Source: Lachnospiraceae bacterium (lineage in GTDB: Bacteria; Bacillota; Clostridia; Lachnospirales; Lachnospiraceae). Taken from it: a DNA stretch of 64,000 nucleotides. Every line of letters begins with the position of its first letter. Position 1 is the first letter of the stretch. The DNA is taken from contig JAFUGT010000017.1 in NCBI GenBank assembly GCA_017469275.1, positions 1 to 64,000 of the forward strand, in the 5' to 3' direction. The translations under genes and the position numbers were made by a program. The notes beneath the pieces are model-generated. The model did no database searches. It was not told the origin of the DNA and saw only the letters and a program-made list of their open reading frames with translations. Below are positions 17,205-25,955 of the stretch, piece after piece.

Positions 17205-17229
17205 TGGTTTATTTGCCGTAATATGTCAG

Positions 17230-17256
17230 AAGGTCTTGCGTGAGCAAGGCCTTTTT
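17230..17256 (+). terminator. Rho-independent terminator, near-duplicate of the one at 14828
   Basis: AAGGTCTTGC (17230-17239) pairs with GCAAGGCCTT (17244-17253), followed by a TTT run. The sequence is nearly identical to the 14828 terminator and continues as AAGT in both. Confidence 0.85.
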
Positions 17257-17414
17257 AAGTAATCAAAAAGATTTATATGTTTAAGTGTTCATTTTTGTTT
17301 ATTTTTATAATATTTATGTGTGTAGTTTCCCATATATTGCGCTATTAGATATAATATGATAATATTTAAACAAATAAATTTTAATTAACAAAACATGCAA
17401 AGGATGAACAAATA

Positions 17415-18344
17415 ATGTCTATAAATTTAATTGAACATATTTTTGAAGGACTACATACATGTAATGCATGGTCATTACAGATTCTAAAAATAAATAATTC
17501 AAAACGTAATGGTACAAGTTATTTTGCAAGGGAAATAGAACTTAATCCACCTGAAAGATTATATGATTTTGTGTGTGAGATAGCTGATTTTTATTGTAAA
17601 GAAAAGGATGGAAGGCTAAAGTCTTTTCTTGAAATTCGTGATTATGATGGTTCGGCACTGGATAGAACGATATATAAATTAGAAAAAAATAATCAAATGA
17701 TTGAGGAAGAATTAAGAACATTGTTTGAGGCAATATCAGATCCTGATCATGAGACTAATCCGTTAGAGATGCGTTCGCAGGCATATTTGTTAAAAGGTGT
17801 AATAACTGTTGGAGGTGAAGAGCATGCAGTAAAATTAATTTCGATGCAAAATCCTGTATCAACACTGAAACATAAATTTTGGATGGCAAATGGTACATTT
17901 ACAGAAATTACTGATAAGGTCATTTCGTTGAGGACAACCATAGATATAGTAATTTACGATAACACGGTTTATATGATGACATTAGCAGGAGAAAAACTGT
18001 TTAATATGGAAAGAGCATATAAAAATGTATGTAATGAAAAACTTAATGAAATAGATAAATATGATATTGTTAATGATTTTAAATCGTTCGGTGATTTAGC
18101 AGGTTCGGGTCATAATCCCAGAAAGTTTGTGGCATTTAATGACGGACATTTGAAAAAATTGAAGAAGCCGAGTGACAGAAAAAAGATTGCAAAAAAGTTT
18201 GGAATACCTTTGGATGGTGATAAGTTTGACATGTCAAAAGAAGGTTCGGCTGATAAATTGGTCAAAGTGTTGTGTGATCGAGGAATGGTTGATCCGTTTG
18301 ATGATAACCCTATGGAAGTAGCAGGTTCAAAGAAATGGCAGTAA
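17415..18344 (+). CDS. kwaB: Kiwa-like antiphage protein KwaB (DUF4868)
   Basis: A 309-residue soluble protein resembling the DUF4868/KwaB family. It has a mixed alpha/beta N-terminus, a central beta-rich part (about 120-200) and a basic C-terminal stretch (KKLKKPSDRKKIAKKFG, about 253-270) that could bind DNA. In Kiwa, KwaB acts with the membrane protein KwaA against phage. The next gene, 21 bp downstream, is a small multi-pass membrane protein of KwaA size. The order is B then A, the reverse of the first-described operon. Family assignment is from memory of sequence patterns. Confidence 0.72.
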   Translation: MSINLIEHIFEGLHTCNAWSLQILKINNSKRNGTSYFAREIELNPPERLYDFVCEIADFYCKEKDGRLKSFLEIRDYDGSALDRTIYKLEKNNQMIEEELRTLFEAISDPDHETNPLEMRSQAYLLKGVITVGGEEHAVKLISMQNPVSTLKHKFWMANGTFTEITDKVISLRTTIDIVIYDNTVYMMTLAGEKLFNMERAYKNVCNEKLNEIDKYDIVNDFKSFGDLAGSGHNPRKFVAFNDGHLKKLKKPSDRKKIAKKFGIPLDGDKFDMSKEGSADKLVKVLCDRGMVDPFDDNPMEVAGSKKWQ

Positions 18345-18365
18345 TTATTAGAGAGGAGTAGTGTT

Positions 18366-18917
18366 ATGTTTTGGTTATTCTCTTTGAGTCTTTATTATAT
18401 TTCCTTTGCACCATTGTGGTTATCTATATTGTTTATAGATATACACAGTATATTGAAAAATAAAGAGTTCATATGGACAGAGAAGATAAGTATTGTATGT
18501 ATTATTATCTTTATGTTGATAAGTTTAATAATATTGAGGTGCGAGTTGTTTGGGCGGACTTCAGGGGGAACTACTTATACTATTAACAGCATAAAGGAGA
18601 AAAAGACAATCACAACAGAATATTTACTTTCATATATATTGCCGTTATTTACCTTTGATTTTACAAGATGGGATGACGTTATTCTTTTTCTGATTTTCTT
18701 TTTTGTATTTGGTTTTTTGTGTGTTAGACATGATAATTTTAGTGTAAATATAGTTTTAGAGTTTTGGGGTTATCGTGTGTACGGCTGTGAATTAAAGAAT
18801 GAGGATAATATTACAATACATAAAATAATTATCAGTAAAAAGAAATTAAATGATTGTATAGGTGATATAGTGAGCATAAAAAGTCTGAATAATGAGTTCT
18901 CTATGATTATTGAATAA
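18366..18917 (+). CDS. kwaA: Kiwa-like antiphage membrane protein KwaA
   Basis: A 183-residue protein with four predicted membrane segments: about 5-26, 41-61, 86-100 and 102-120. A soluble C-terminus starts NIVLEFWGYRVYGCEL. Size, topology and the EYLLSYILPLF segment fit KwaA, which senses phage at the inner membrane. The ATG at 18366 follows GAGGAG. It ends the unit. Low GC here (near 30%) suggests recent acquisition. Identification depends strongly on the KwaB-like neighbour. Confidence 0.65.
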   Translation: MFWLFSLSLYYISFAPLWLSILFIDIHSILKNKEFIWTEKISIVCIIIFMLISLIILRCELFGRTSGGTTYTINSIKEKKTITTEYLLSYILPLFTFDFTRWDDVILFLIFFFVFGFLCVRHDNFSVNIVLEFWGYRVYGCELKNEDNITIHKIIISKKKLNDCIGDIVSIKSLNNEFSMIIE

Positions 18918-19706
18918 ACAATGTATATGATAATTATTCATGAATTGAAAAATTGTTTGTGATGCTAGTTTTTAAAATGGACGAAATTGTTTCTTAGTTA
19001 TAAGTGGTAGAAAATTGGAGGTAAAGGGGCTTGAAGCTAAGTTTTGACAACGTACTATAAAATATTTGTTGATTTGATATTGATTGATAAGTTAGCAGTA
19101 CTATCGAATGTTAAATTTGGATTATGACGAGCAATCGTAGAGTGAATTTAACTATAGTTAAGAATAAAAAGTTTATATAGATTAAGAGCGAAACTGCCTG
19201 AAGGAATACCTTAGATAGAGTTTTTTGCTTGCCAGAGGAGAAATGATGACAGACGTCTTTTGATACAATGGAATTAGTGGAGAATGCTTATGGGTCAGAG
19301 AGGCCGCAGGGTCTCTTGTTGGGATTTGCTCTTTTAATAAGTGCAATAGTAACACGGGAAAAATGACTTATTGTTTTTGATGATTATTCATGTCACAAAA
19401 CAGCAGGTCCTTTTCTTTTTAGTTGGAAGATGGATATGTGTTATAGACAGATATTTTTATCTTAGGGGACAGGATTATTTAAAAAAGATAATATGGTGAT
19501 TTCAGGGTGGGAGAGATCTGCAAGAACTAAATAACAATGTGATTGCAGATGATTAACGGATTATCGCTTTTTGAATCAGGCTTAAAATCGATAGTTTTTT
19601 CAAAATAAAACGTGATAATGGACTTGTGGTTATTTTAGGGAATAAAGATAGGGCTAAGAAAAAGACTGCTGAAGAGGCTTTTGTGAGGAAAAGCTTATAA
19701 TACAAA
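18918..19706. other. Long intergenic stretch without recognisable genes
   Basis: About 790 bp with stops in all frames and no ORF of more than about 50 codons with a ribosome binding site. It contains a small hairpin (AGAGA...TCTCT near 19300). It may be the decayed remains of a gene between the Kiwa and restriction modules, or hold an RNA I cannot identify. Confidence 0.4.
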
Positions 19707-19748
19707 AAGCGTCAAAAAATTGACGCTTAATTAATGATGTGTTATAGT
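19707..19748 (+). promoter_or_regulatory. Promoter and inverted-repeat operator of the LlaJI-like R-M operon
   Basis: The inverted repeat AAGCGTCAA (19707-19715) / TTGACGCTT (19720-19728) has a 4-nt loop. Its right arm contains the -35 box TTGACG (19720-19725). After a 17-nt spacer comes TATAGT (19743-19748). Each arm holds the pentamer GCGTC or GACGC, which to my knowledge is the recognition site of LlaJI, whose own promoter is controlled by its methyltransferases at such sites. Methylation-dependent repression of this operon is therefore likely. The hairpin could also terminate minus-strand transcripts (TTTTT on that strand). Confidence 0.75.
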
Positions 19749-19798
19749 ATGATTTATAAGTTTGTCAAGGTTTCTTGTGCCAATATGAGGTAATGAAA

Positions 19799-20044
19799 AT
19801 GCAAAAATATAATGATTTTAGAGAATGGATAGATGAAAACACAACTTATACAAATTCTACAAAGAGCAATATTGTCTCAAGGCTGAAACGAGCTGATGGA
19901 ATTTTGGAAATCTCTGATGATCCGATTTATTTGTACAAGTTATCTCAAAAAACAGAGTTTTTAAAGTTGACTGTATCCGTAAAATCACAAGTTAGACGAG
20001 CAGTAAAACTGTATTTTCAATATAAAGGAATTGAAGGTGTATAA
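19799..20044 (+). CDS. Small protein at the head of the R-M operon
   Basis: 81 residues from ATG 19799 (GAGG eight nucleotides upstream; other starts are TTG 19775 and ATG 19793). The helical sequence DFREWIDENTTYTNSTKSNI with later TVSVKSQVRRAVKLYFQYK recalls the SAM-like N-terminal domain of tyrosine recombinases, which could bind DNA. It lies 6 bp before the first methyltransferase, so it is part of the operon. It may be a regulator or specificity accessory. No function is known to me. Confidence 0.6.
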   Translation: MQKYNDFREWIDENTTYTNSTKSNIVSRLKRADGILEISDDPIYLYKLSQKTEFLKLTVSVKSQVRRAVKLYFQYKGIEGV

Positions 20045-20050
20045 TAAGGC

Positions 20051-21214
20051 ATGATTATTAATCATAGAATAAAAGCTATTTCGTTATTTGCTAATGTTGG
20101 CATTGCGGAGGCTTATCTTGATGAGATAGGAATTGATGTGGTTGCTGCTAATGAAATAGATCCTAAAAGAACGGCTTTTTACCGGTATATATATCCTAAC
20201 GTTAATATGATCGAAGGGGATATAGCTGATGAGCAAATAAAAAATGAAATTGTGAGTGTTGCTAAAGTGAAAGGTGTTGAGTTGATTCTTGCAACGCCGC
20301 CTTGTCAGGGTATGAGTACAGCGGGAAAGAAGGACAAGTGGGATGCGAGAAATACTCTTATCCGTCATGCTATAGACTTGGTAAAGCGAATAAAACCCAA
20401 ATATGTTTTCCTTGAAAATGTACCACAGCAGCTGACTACAAAAATAAAATATAAAAATAAGATAATGTTTATCCCAGAATATGTTAAAACTGAATTGGAA
20501 TCAGAGTACATTTTTAATGATAATAATATTATTGAGGCTGCCGATTATGGAGTTCCTCAATATCGTGAAAGAGCCATAATGTTGTTAGTGCGTAGAGATA
20601 TGGGGAGAATGTGGAAATTTCCTGCCAAAACCGGCATTGTGACGATGGAAGAGGCTCTCGGCAACCTTCCATCCTTAGACCCAGAAATATATGATGTTCC
20701 GTACGAAAAAATGATTGAATTGTTTCCTGAATATGAAAAGAAGAGAAAAGCTGGTTTAGAGGTGTCCCCATGGCACTATCCACCCAAACATATATATCGC
20801 CAGGTTGTAAGCATGATGCATACCCCTACTGGACAAACGGCATTTGACAATATTGAAAAGTACCAGCCTAGAAAGAAAAATGGAGAACTTGTTACCGGTT
20901 TTAGAAATACATATAAAAGGCAGTATTGGAATCGACCAGGAACTACTGTGACGATGTATAGCAGAGAAATCAGTTCGCAAGGAAATGTTCATCCGGGTAG
21001 GTTGATAGGTACTGATTCTGAAGGGGTTGATATATACTCTGACGCACGTGTCATGTCAATATATGAACTTATGATAATGACATCACTGCCGAAAGATTGG
21101 AATATACCCAAAGGGGTAAGTGATCATTTCATAAGATGTGTTATAGGCGAAGGAATACCACCTTTGCTTGTCAAAAAAATTATGGAAGTATTATTGGAGA
21201 TGGAGAATGAGTAA
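20051..21214 (+). CDS. DNA (cytosine-5-)-methyltransferase, LlaJI-M1-like
   Basis: A 387-residue m5C methyltransferase. Motif I is SLFANVGIAEAY, motif IV TPPCQGMS at 82-89 with catalytic Cys85, motif VI LENVP at 121-125, motif VIII PQYRERAIML, and motif X GEGIPPLLVKKI near the C-terminus. The variable recognition region is between VIII and IX. It is followed by a second, related enzyme. Two methyltransferases suit an asymmetric site in which each strand needs its own enzyme. Together with McrB/McrC-like restriction subunits this is the LlaJI arrangement. Confidence 0.92.
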   Translation: MIINHRIKAISLFANVGIAEAYLDEIGIDVVAANEIDPKRTAFYRYIYPNVNMIEGDIADEQIKNEIVSVAKVKGVELILATPPCQGMSTAGKKDKWDARNTLIRHAIDLVKRIKPKYVFLENVPQQLTTKIKYKNKIMFIPEYVKTELESEYIFNDNNIIEAADYGVPQYRERAIMLLVRRDMGRMWKFPAKTGIVTMEEALGNLPSLDPEIYDVPYEKMIELFPEYEKKRKAGLEVSPWHYPPKHIYRQVVSMMHTPTGQTAFDNIEKYQPRKKNGELVTGFRNTYKRQYWNRPGTTVTMYSREISSQGNVHPGRLIGTDSEGVDIYSDARVMSIYELMIMTSLPKDWNIPKGVSDHFIRCVIGEGIPPLLVKKIMEVLLEMENE

Positions 21215-22349
21215 ACTTGTCGGACTCTCGTTGTTTTCAAATGTAGGCGTTGCGGAAGCCTACTTCAAAGATATTGGTGTTGATATTGTGCTAGCTAATG
21301 AAATAGTGCCTGAACGAGCAAAATTCTATGCCGATGTATATCCTGATACTGAGGTTGTATGCGGAGATATTACGGATGATGTTTTAAGAGGAGAAATAAT
21401 ATCTAAAGCCATAGAAAAGGATGTGGACTTTGTAATGGCAACACCGCCATGTCAAGGTATGAGTAAACTCGGATCGATGGATCCTTGCGATGTGAGAAAT
21501 CAATTGGTGTATTATGCTGTGGATGTAATAAAAGCGGTGCAACCAAAGTTTATCCTAATAGAGAATGTTCCGCAGGCATTGAAGACATGTATATATGTTG
21601 ATGGGAATAGTATGCTTATTCCTGAATATTTGGCTGGGGAACTTAGCGAGGATTATTATGTTAATGAAGATCAGCGGGTAAAGGCTATGGATTATGGTGT
21701 TCCGCAAATGAGACCGAGATGTATTTTTTTGTTTTCAAGAAGAGATACTGGTATATTGTGGAATTTTCCGACTGTAGAAAAAAGTCAAGTTACTTTGGCG
21801 GATGCATTAAAAGATATACCATCTATAGATCCCTTGCTTCGAGAAGGGTATGAAGAAACCATAAAATTGTTTCCTGATTATGAATCAAAAAAGGCAGAAG
21901 CTTTAAAAGTATCCAAATGGCATTATCCTCCTACGCATAGTAAAAGGCATGTAGAATGGATGATGCATACACCATCGGGTACTTCAGCAATATATAATGA
22001 GGTTTATTATCCTCAGAAGCCAGATGGCACAAGAATATCGGCACATGAAAATCAATATAGAAGACATGCTTGGGAGAAACCTTGTAGAACAATTACGCAA
22101 AATAACGGGGTGATAAGTTCATTATGTTGTGTACATCCTGGATATCCATATAAAAGCGCTACAGGTGAAATTCTATATTCTGATCCTCGTGTGTTTTCAA
22201 TATATGAGTTATTAATAGTGTCATCCTTGCCAACTGATTGGCCGATTCCTGATTGGGCTAATGAAAGTTTGATTAGACATGTTATAGGAGAAGGTATTCC
22301 GCCAATATTAGTAAAAAAAATAATGATTGAACTATTAAATCAATTATAG
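21207..22349 (+). CDS. DNA (cytosine-5-)-methyltransferase, LlaJI-M2-like
   Basis: A 380-residue m5C methyltransferase from ATG 21207, overlapping the first gene by 8 bp behind TTGGAGATGGAG. Motif IV TPPCQGMS has Cys82, motif VI is IENVP (about 118-122), motif VIII PQMRPRCIFLF and motif X GEGIPPILVKKI. It is clearly a paralogue of the preceding enzyme; the N-termini align (SLFSNVGVAEAYFKDIGVD). It probably methylates the opposite strand of the same asymmetric site. An upstream in-frame start at 21168 would overlap the first gene further and lacks a ribosome binding site. Confidence 0.92.
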   Translation: MSKLVGLSLFSNVGVAEAYFKDIGVDIVLANEIVPERAKFYADVYPDTEVVCGDITDDVLRGEIISKAIEKDVDFVMATPPCQGMSKLGSMDPCDVRNQLVYYAVDVIKAVQPKFILIENVPQALKTCIYVDGNSMLIPEYLAGELSEDYYVNEDQRVKAMDYGVPQMRPRCIFLFSRRDTGILWNFPTVEKSQVTLADALKDIPSIDPLLREGYEETIKLFPDYESKKAEALKVSKWHYPPTHSKRHVEWMMHTPSGTSAIYNEVYYPQKPDGTRISAHENQYRRHAWEKPCRTITQNNGVISSLCCVHPGYPYKSATGEILYSDPRVFSIYELLIVSSLPTDWPIPDWANESLIRHVIGEGIPPILVKKIMIELLNQL

Positions 22350-22362
22350 ACTGGAGGTCGTT

Positions 22363-24363
22363 ATGGGTAAGATGGTTATTCCTAAAAATAGTGCTTCTTT
22401 GGAAGAGGTAATGGGGGCAATGCAAATTTACTATGATGCCAATGACTGGGTAACTAATGCTAATTATATACAGACATATAAAAAGCGTATAGGTGTTATT
22501 GGCGATGATACAGATTCCTCTGCTTATACAAAGAAGACGGAGATAGGCGCTTACTATGGATTTTTGGAATGGGAAGATATTAAGAAGCCACAGTCTCCAA
22601 GACGTATAACGCAAAGAGGTCGGTTGTTTTTGGAGCATTATAATTCAAATAATATAGTTGCTGTTCATGAGGACATAATGAAGTCGTTGGAAGAAATATC
22701 TTTTGGCAGAAACAATTATGCTTGCAGGTCCTGTGATTCAGATATTGAGCCTCCAGCATTGTTCTTAAGAGCTATGATGGAATTGGGGTATCTTACTAAT
22801 ACTGAGTTCGCCTATCTTGTATATAAAATGGAATATGAGGGGCGACATTATACTGAAACAATCCAAGAAATACGATTAATTAGAAGTAATGATAAGAAAA
22901 TAGAGCTTCCTGATGTTGCAAAGAAATTTTCTGATCCTAAACCTATACTTATTTTAGAAAGATGGGGAGTTCTGACCTCTGAACAAATTAATGGATCTAA
23001 AGGGACTAGTATAAGTCCTGCGTTTTTGCATAAATATAGGGATAGGCTGTTGAATCTGAAGATTTATAATATTGATAAAGATAAGAATATAATAACAGAA
23101 GTCAAGAAAGAAACGAGTGGAACAGGAGAAGATAGTCTTTTAGGTGAGGTTGAAAAAAATTTTAGATTATGGCTTTCTACTCAAACAAGTGCAGCTGGTG
23201 GTTGCTGTTCTTCAGGTATGATAAGTAATACATGCCGATCTCTTAAAGCTGTTTGCAATGAGATGGAAATCATAGAATATCCTGATGTGGAAAATCTGTT
23301 TGATGTCACAGAAATTGATGTTTTTTGCGACATAAAGGGTATTATTCGAGCTAATGATGATTATAAAAAAATAAATTTAAAATATAGCAGATATCTGGGT
23401 CCCGCCTTGGGTTGGTATGAAAAATTTCTTGAAGATATGCATAAAGATAATGTGAAGTCAGAAAAGATAGATTCATACTGTAAAGCGGATTTTTTGGATG
23501 ACGTTTTTATTGAAGCTGCAGAGTATGATAAGCTTCTTGAGCTTTTGCTTTATAAGAAGAATCTTATACTTCAAGGAGCACCGGGTGTAGGTAAAACATT
23601 CCTTGCAAAGAAGTTTGCTTATTCAATTATGGGGAAGAAGGACAATTCACATATTGAGTCTATTCAGTTCCATCAGAGTTATAGTTATGAAGACTTTATT
23701 ATGGGGTACAAGCCTGTTGACGATGGCTTCGAATTGAAAACGGGAGTGTTCTATAATTTCTGCAAAAAGGCTGAAAGGGATACTGATCCTAATAGTAAGT
23801 ATTTTTTCATTATTGATGAGATTAATAGAGGGAACTTGAGTAAAATATTTGGCGAGTTGATGGTGATCATTGAAGCGGATAAGCGAGAAGACAAAGTACG
23901 TCTTGCATATAGAGATGAACTATTTGGAGTGCCTAAGAATATTTATATTATAGGTATGATGAATACTGCCGACAGAAGTTTGGCAATGATGGACTATGCT
24001 CTTAGAAGACGATTCTGTTTCTATGAAATAGAGCCTGCATTTCCAAAACCAAAATTTAAAAAACATTTATTGAAGTATTTGAAGGCTGCTGAAGTGGCAG
24101 ATGAAGTAATTTCTAGGTTATGTGAGTTGAATGCTAAGATTGCAGACGAAAAGACTTCTGGACTTGGAAGAGGTTTTTGCATTGGACATAGTTACTTTTG
24201 CGTTCCGCCAGTTGAAGGACAAACGGATGCAGAATGGTATAATACTATAATAGATTATGAAATTTCTCCGCTGCTGGATGAGTACTGGTGGGATGACAAA
24301 CATAAGGCAGATGACTGTCTCAAAGATTTAAAGAAAAAAATAAAGATGAATATTGAGGAATGA
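22363..24363 (+). CDS. McrB-like AAA+ GTPase restriction subunit (LlaJI-R1-like)
   Basis: 666 residues. The N-terminal 380 residues form a specificity or DNA-binding region with no clear family match. Then comes a McrB-type AAA+ domain: Walker A GAPGVGKT at about 405-412, Walker B FFIIDEINRGNLSKIFGEL at about 482-500, and the McrB motif MNTADRSLAMMDYALRRRF at about 533-551. The motor translocates DNA using GTP in McrB relatives. The ATG follows CTGGAGG. The next gene encodes the McrC-like nuclease partner, overlapping by 4 bp. Confidence 0.9.
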   Translation: MGKMVIPKNSASLEEVMGAMQIYYDANDWVTNANYIQTYKKRIGVIGDDTDSSAYTKKTEIGAYYGFLEWEDIKKPQSPRRITQRGRLFLEHYNSNNIVAVHEDIMKSLEEISFGRNNYACRSCDSDIEPPALFLRAMMELGYLTNTEFAYLVYKMEYEGRHYTETIQEIRLIRSNDKKIELPDVAKKFSDPKPILILERWGVLTSEQINGSKGTSISPAFLHKYRDRLLNLKIYNIDKDKNIITEVKKETSGTGEDSLLGEVEKNFRLWLSTQTSAAGGCCSSGMISNTCRSLKAVCNEMEIIEYPDVENLFDVTEIDVFCDIKGIIRANDDYKKINLKYSRYLGPALGWYEKFLEDMHKDNVKSEKIDSYCKADFLDDVFIEAAEYDKLLELLLYKKNLILQGAPGVGKTFLAKKFAYSIMGKKDNSHIESIQFHQSYSYEDFIMGYKPVDDGFELKTGVFYNFCKKAERDTDPNSKYFFIIDEINRGNLSKIFGELMVIIEADKREDKVRLAYRDELFGVPKNIYIIGMMNTADRSLAMMDYALRRRFCFYEIEPAFPKPKFKKHLLKYLKAAEVADEVISRLCELNAKIADEKTSGLGRGFCIGHSYFCVPPVEGQTDAEWYNTIIDYEISPLLDEYWWDDKHKADDCLKDLKKKIKMNIEE

Positions 24364-25466
24364 GGATGAATAAAAAGAAGAATCCAATTCCAATAAAGAA
24401 TCTTTTTTATATGCTTTGTTATGCTTGGAATGTGTTGACTATAATGGATGATGTAAAAGTTGGGAATGATGAGTATGATAATGCGTATGATCTTCTTGCT
24501 AGAGTTTTTGCATACGGCATTGGAAGGCTGATAAGATCTGGTTTTCATAGATCTTATATAGAGCAAACGGAAGAATTGTCAACATTACGTGGTAAAATAT
24601 CTGTTCAGCACAGTATTGAAAGTATGACAATGTTAAAAAAGAGATTGGTTTGTATTTGTGATGAATATTCAACAAATGACATTTTCAACCAGATTCTTAA
24701 ATATACAATTGATTCTTTAATGCGGAATACTAATGTGAGTACAATCACTAAAAAGGAATTGAAAAAACAGACGGTTTTCTTTGCTGGAATAGAAAGCAAG
24801 CCGCCGACTAAAGAGAATCGGCAAAAAATAATTTTTAATAGAAATAATGTGATATACAAGCTGCTGATTAATATTGCAATTATGATTTATGATGAAACTG
24901 TTGTAAATGAAGAAGCAGGGTATAATACATTCAAGGACTTTTTACGTGAAAAACAAATGCATAAAGTCTTTGAACTATTTATTTTGAATTTCTATGATGT
25001 GCATTTGAATCGATCGATATATAAGGTGCATGCTCCCAAAATTAATTGGCAGATTGAAGAAGATGCGGACGATATTTGGGGCGGTGAATTTGATGTGGAC
25101 ATTGATCCGGGTGATAGACGTACGGATATTGTGATTGAAAATAAAAAAACTAATCTACAAATGATCTTTGATGCTAAGTATTATAAAAATACGTTTGTAA
25201 ACGCCTATATGAGTAAAGTAGAGGAGAATATTAGAACGGGACATCTAAATCAATTGCGAGGGTATATTCTCGATAGCGATTTTGCTGGAAAGAAGGTTGG
25301 AGCATTGCTTTACCCGATGGTGAACAATGATTTGAATAAGGGAAAGGTTTTTCCGATTCAAGGATCACCAATCATTGTAAAAACGATCAATCTCAACGAT
25401 GATTGGAGGAATATTGAAAAAGATATGATGGATTTTCTTCGAAGGATAGAAACAGTAAAGAGTTAA
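24360..25466 (+). CDS. McrC-like endonuclease restriction subunit (LlaJI-R2-like)
   Basis: A 368-residue McrC/LlaJI-type protein starting MRMNKKKNPIPIKNLFYMLC, the usual N-terminus of this family. The C-terminal half holds a PD-(D/E)xK nuclease core: TDIVIENKK at about 255-263 and DAKYYK at about 271-276 (acidic residue and lysine). It cuts DNA when activated by the McrB-like motor. Its ATG overlaps the stop of that gene (ATGA). It completes the M1-M2-R1-R2 set. Confidence 0.88.
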   Translation: MRMNKKKNPIPIKNLFYMLCYAWNVLTIMDDVKVGNDEYDNAYDLLARVFAYGIGRLIRSGFHRSYIEQTEELSTLRGKISVQHSIESMTMLKKRLVCICDEYSTNDIFNQILKYTIDSLMRNTNVSTITKKELKKQTVFFAGIESKPPTKENRQKIIFNRNNVIYKLLINIAIMIYDETVVNEEAGYNTFKDFLREKQMHKVFELFILNFYDVHLNRSIYKVHAPKINWQIEEDADDIWGGEFDVDIDPGDRRTDIVIENKKTNLQMIFDAKYYKNTFVNAYMSKVEENIRTGHLNQLRGYILDSDFAGKKVGALLYPMVNNDLNKGKVFPIQGSPIIVKTINLNDDWRNIEKDMMDFLRRIETVKS

Positions 25467-25477
25467 TGGAGGAAGTC

Positions 25478-25930
25478 ATGGACAAACTCACTAAAGAGCA
25501 GAGACGAAAGGCTATGCAGAACATCCATAGTAAAGATACGTCTATTGAGATGGTACTCAGAAGCGCATTATGGTCCAAGGGATATCGTTATCGTAAAAAT
25601 TACAAGGAATTGCCTGGTAAGCCAGATATCGCTATGACTAAGTATAGAATTGCAATTTTTTGTGATGGAGAGTTCTTTCACGGAAAAGATTGGGAAGTGT
25701 TAAGACCGCAGTTGCAGCGAGGAAAGAATGGCGATTATTGGATCAGTAAAATATCTCGAAATAGAGAACGTGATGATGAAATCAATAAAAAATTGCTTTT
25801 CTTGGGATGGACGGTAATCCGGTTTTGGGGTAATGAAATAAAAAAGAATCCTTACGAGTGCGTAAAGATTATTGAGGAAACTATTTTTGATCAAAAGGTT
25901 TCTCGAGATTATTATTGTGATCAAGATTAA
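25478..25930 (+). CDS. vsr: Very short patch repair (Vsr) mismatch endonuclease
   Basis: About 150 residues from ATG 25478, five nucleotides after GGAGG; an in-frame ATG at 25466 overlaps the previous stop. Vsr hallmarks are TKEQRRKAMQNIHSKDTSIE, the PGKPDIAM strand, CDGEFFHGKDW and the C-terminal GWTVIRFWGNEI. The enzyme nicks next to T:G mismatches that arise when 5-methylcytosine deaminates. That explains its place after two m5C methyltransferases. It is the last gene of the R-M operon. Confidence 0.92.
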   Translation: MDKLTKEQRRKAMQNIHSKDTSIEMVLRSALWSKGYRYRKNYKELPGKPDIAMTKYRIAIFCDGEFFHGKDWEVLRPQLQRGKNGDYWISKISRNRERDDEINKKLLFLGWTVIRFWGNEIKKNPYECVKIIEETIFDQKVSRDYYCDQD

Positions 25931-25955
25931 GATTGGGGCGTACAAGGTGCTTTCC

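Noticed and set aside
19707..19728. Simple terminator for a minus-strand gene
   Set aside because: There is no minus-strand gene to terminate, and the repeat overlaps a very good promoter with R-M site pentamers, so an operator is the better reading.
24255..24566. 103-codon minus-strand ORF at the McrB/McrC junction
   Set aside because: It is a shadow frame across two coupled genes with clear motifs.
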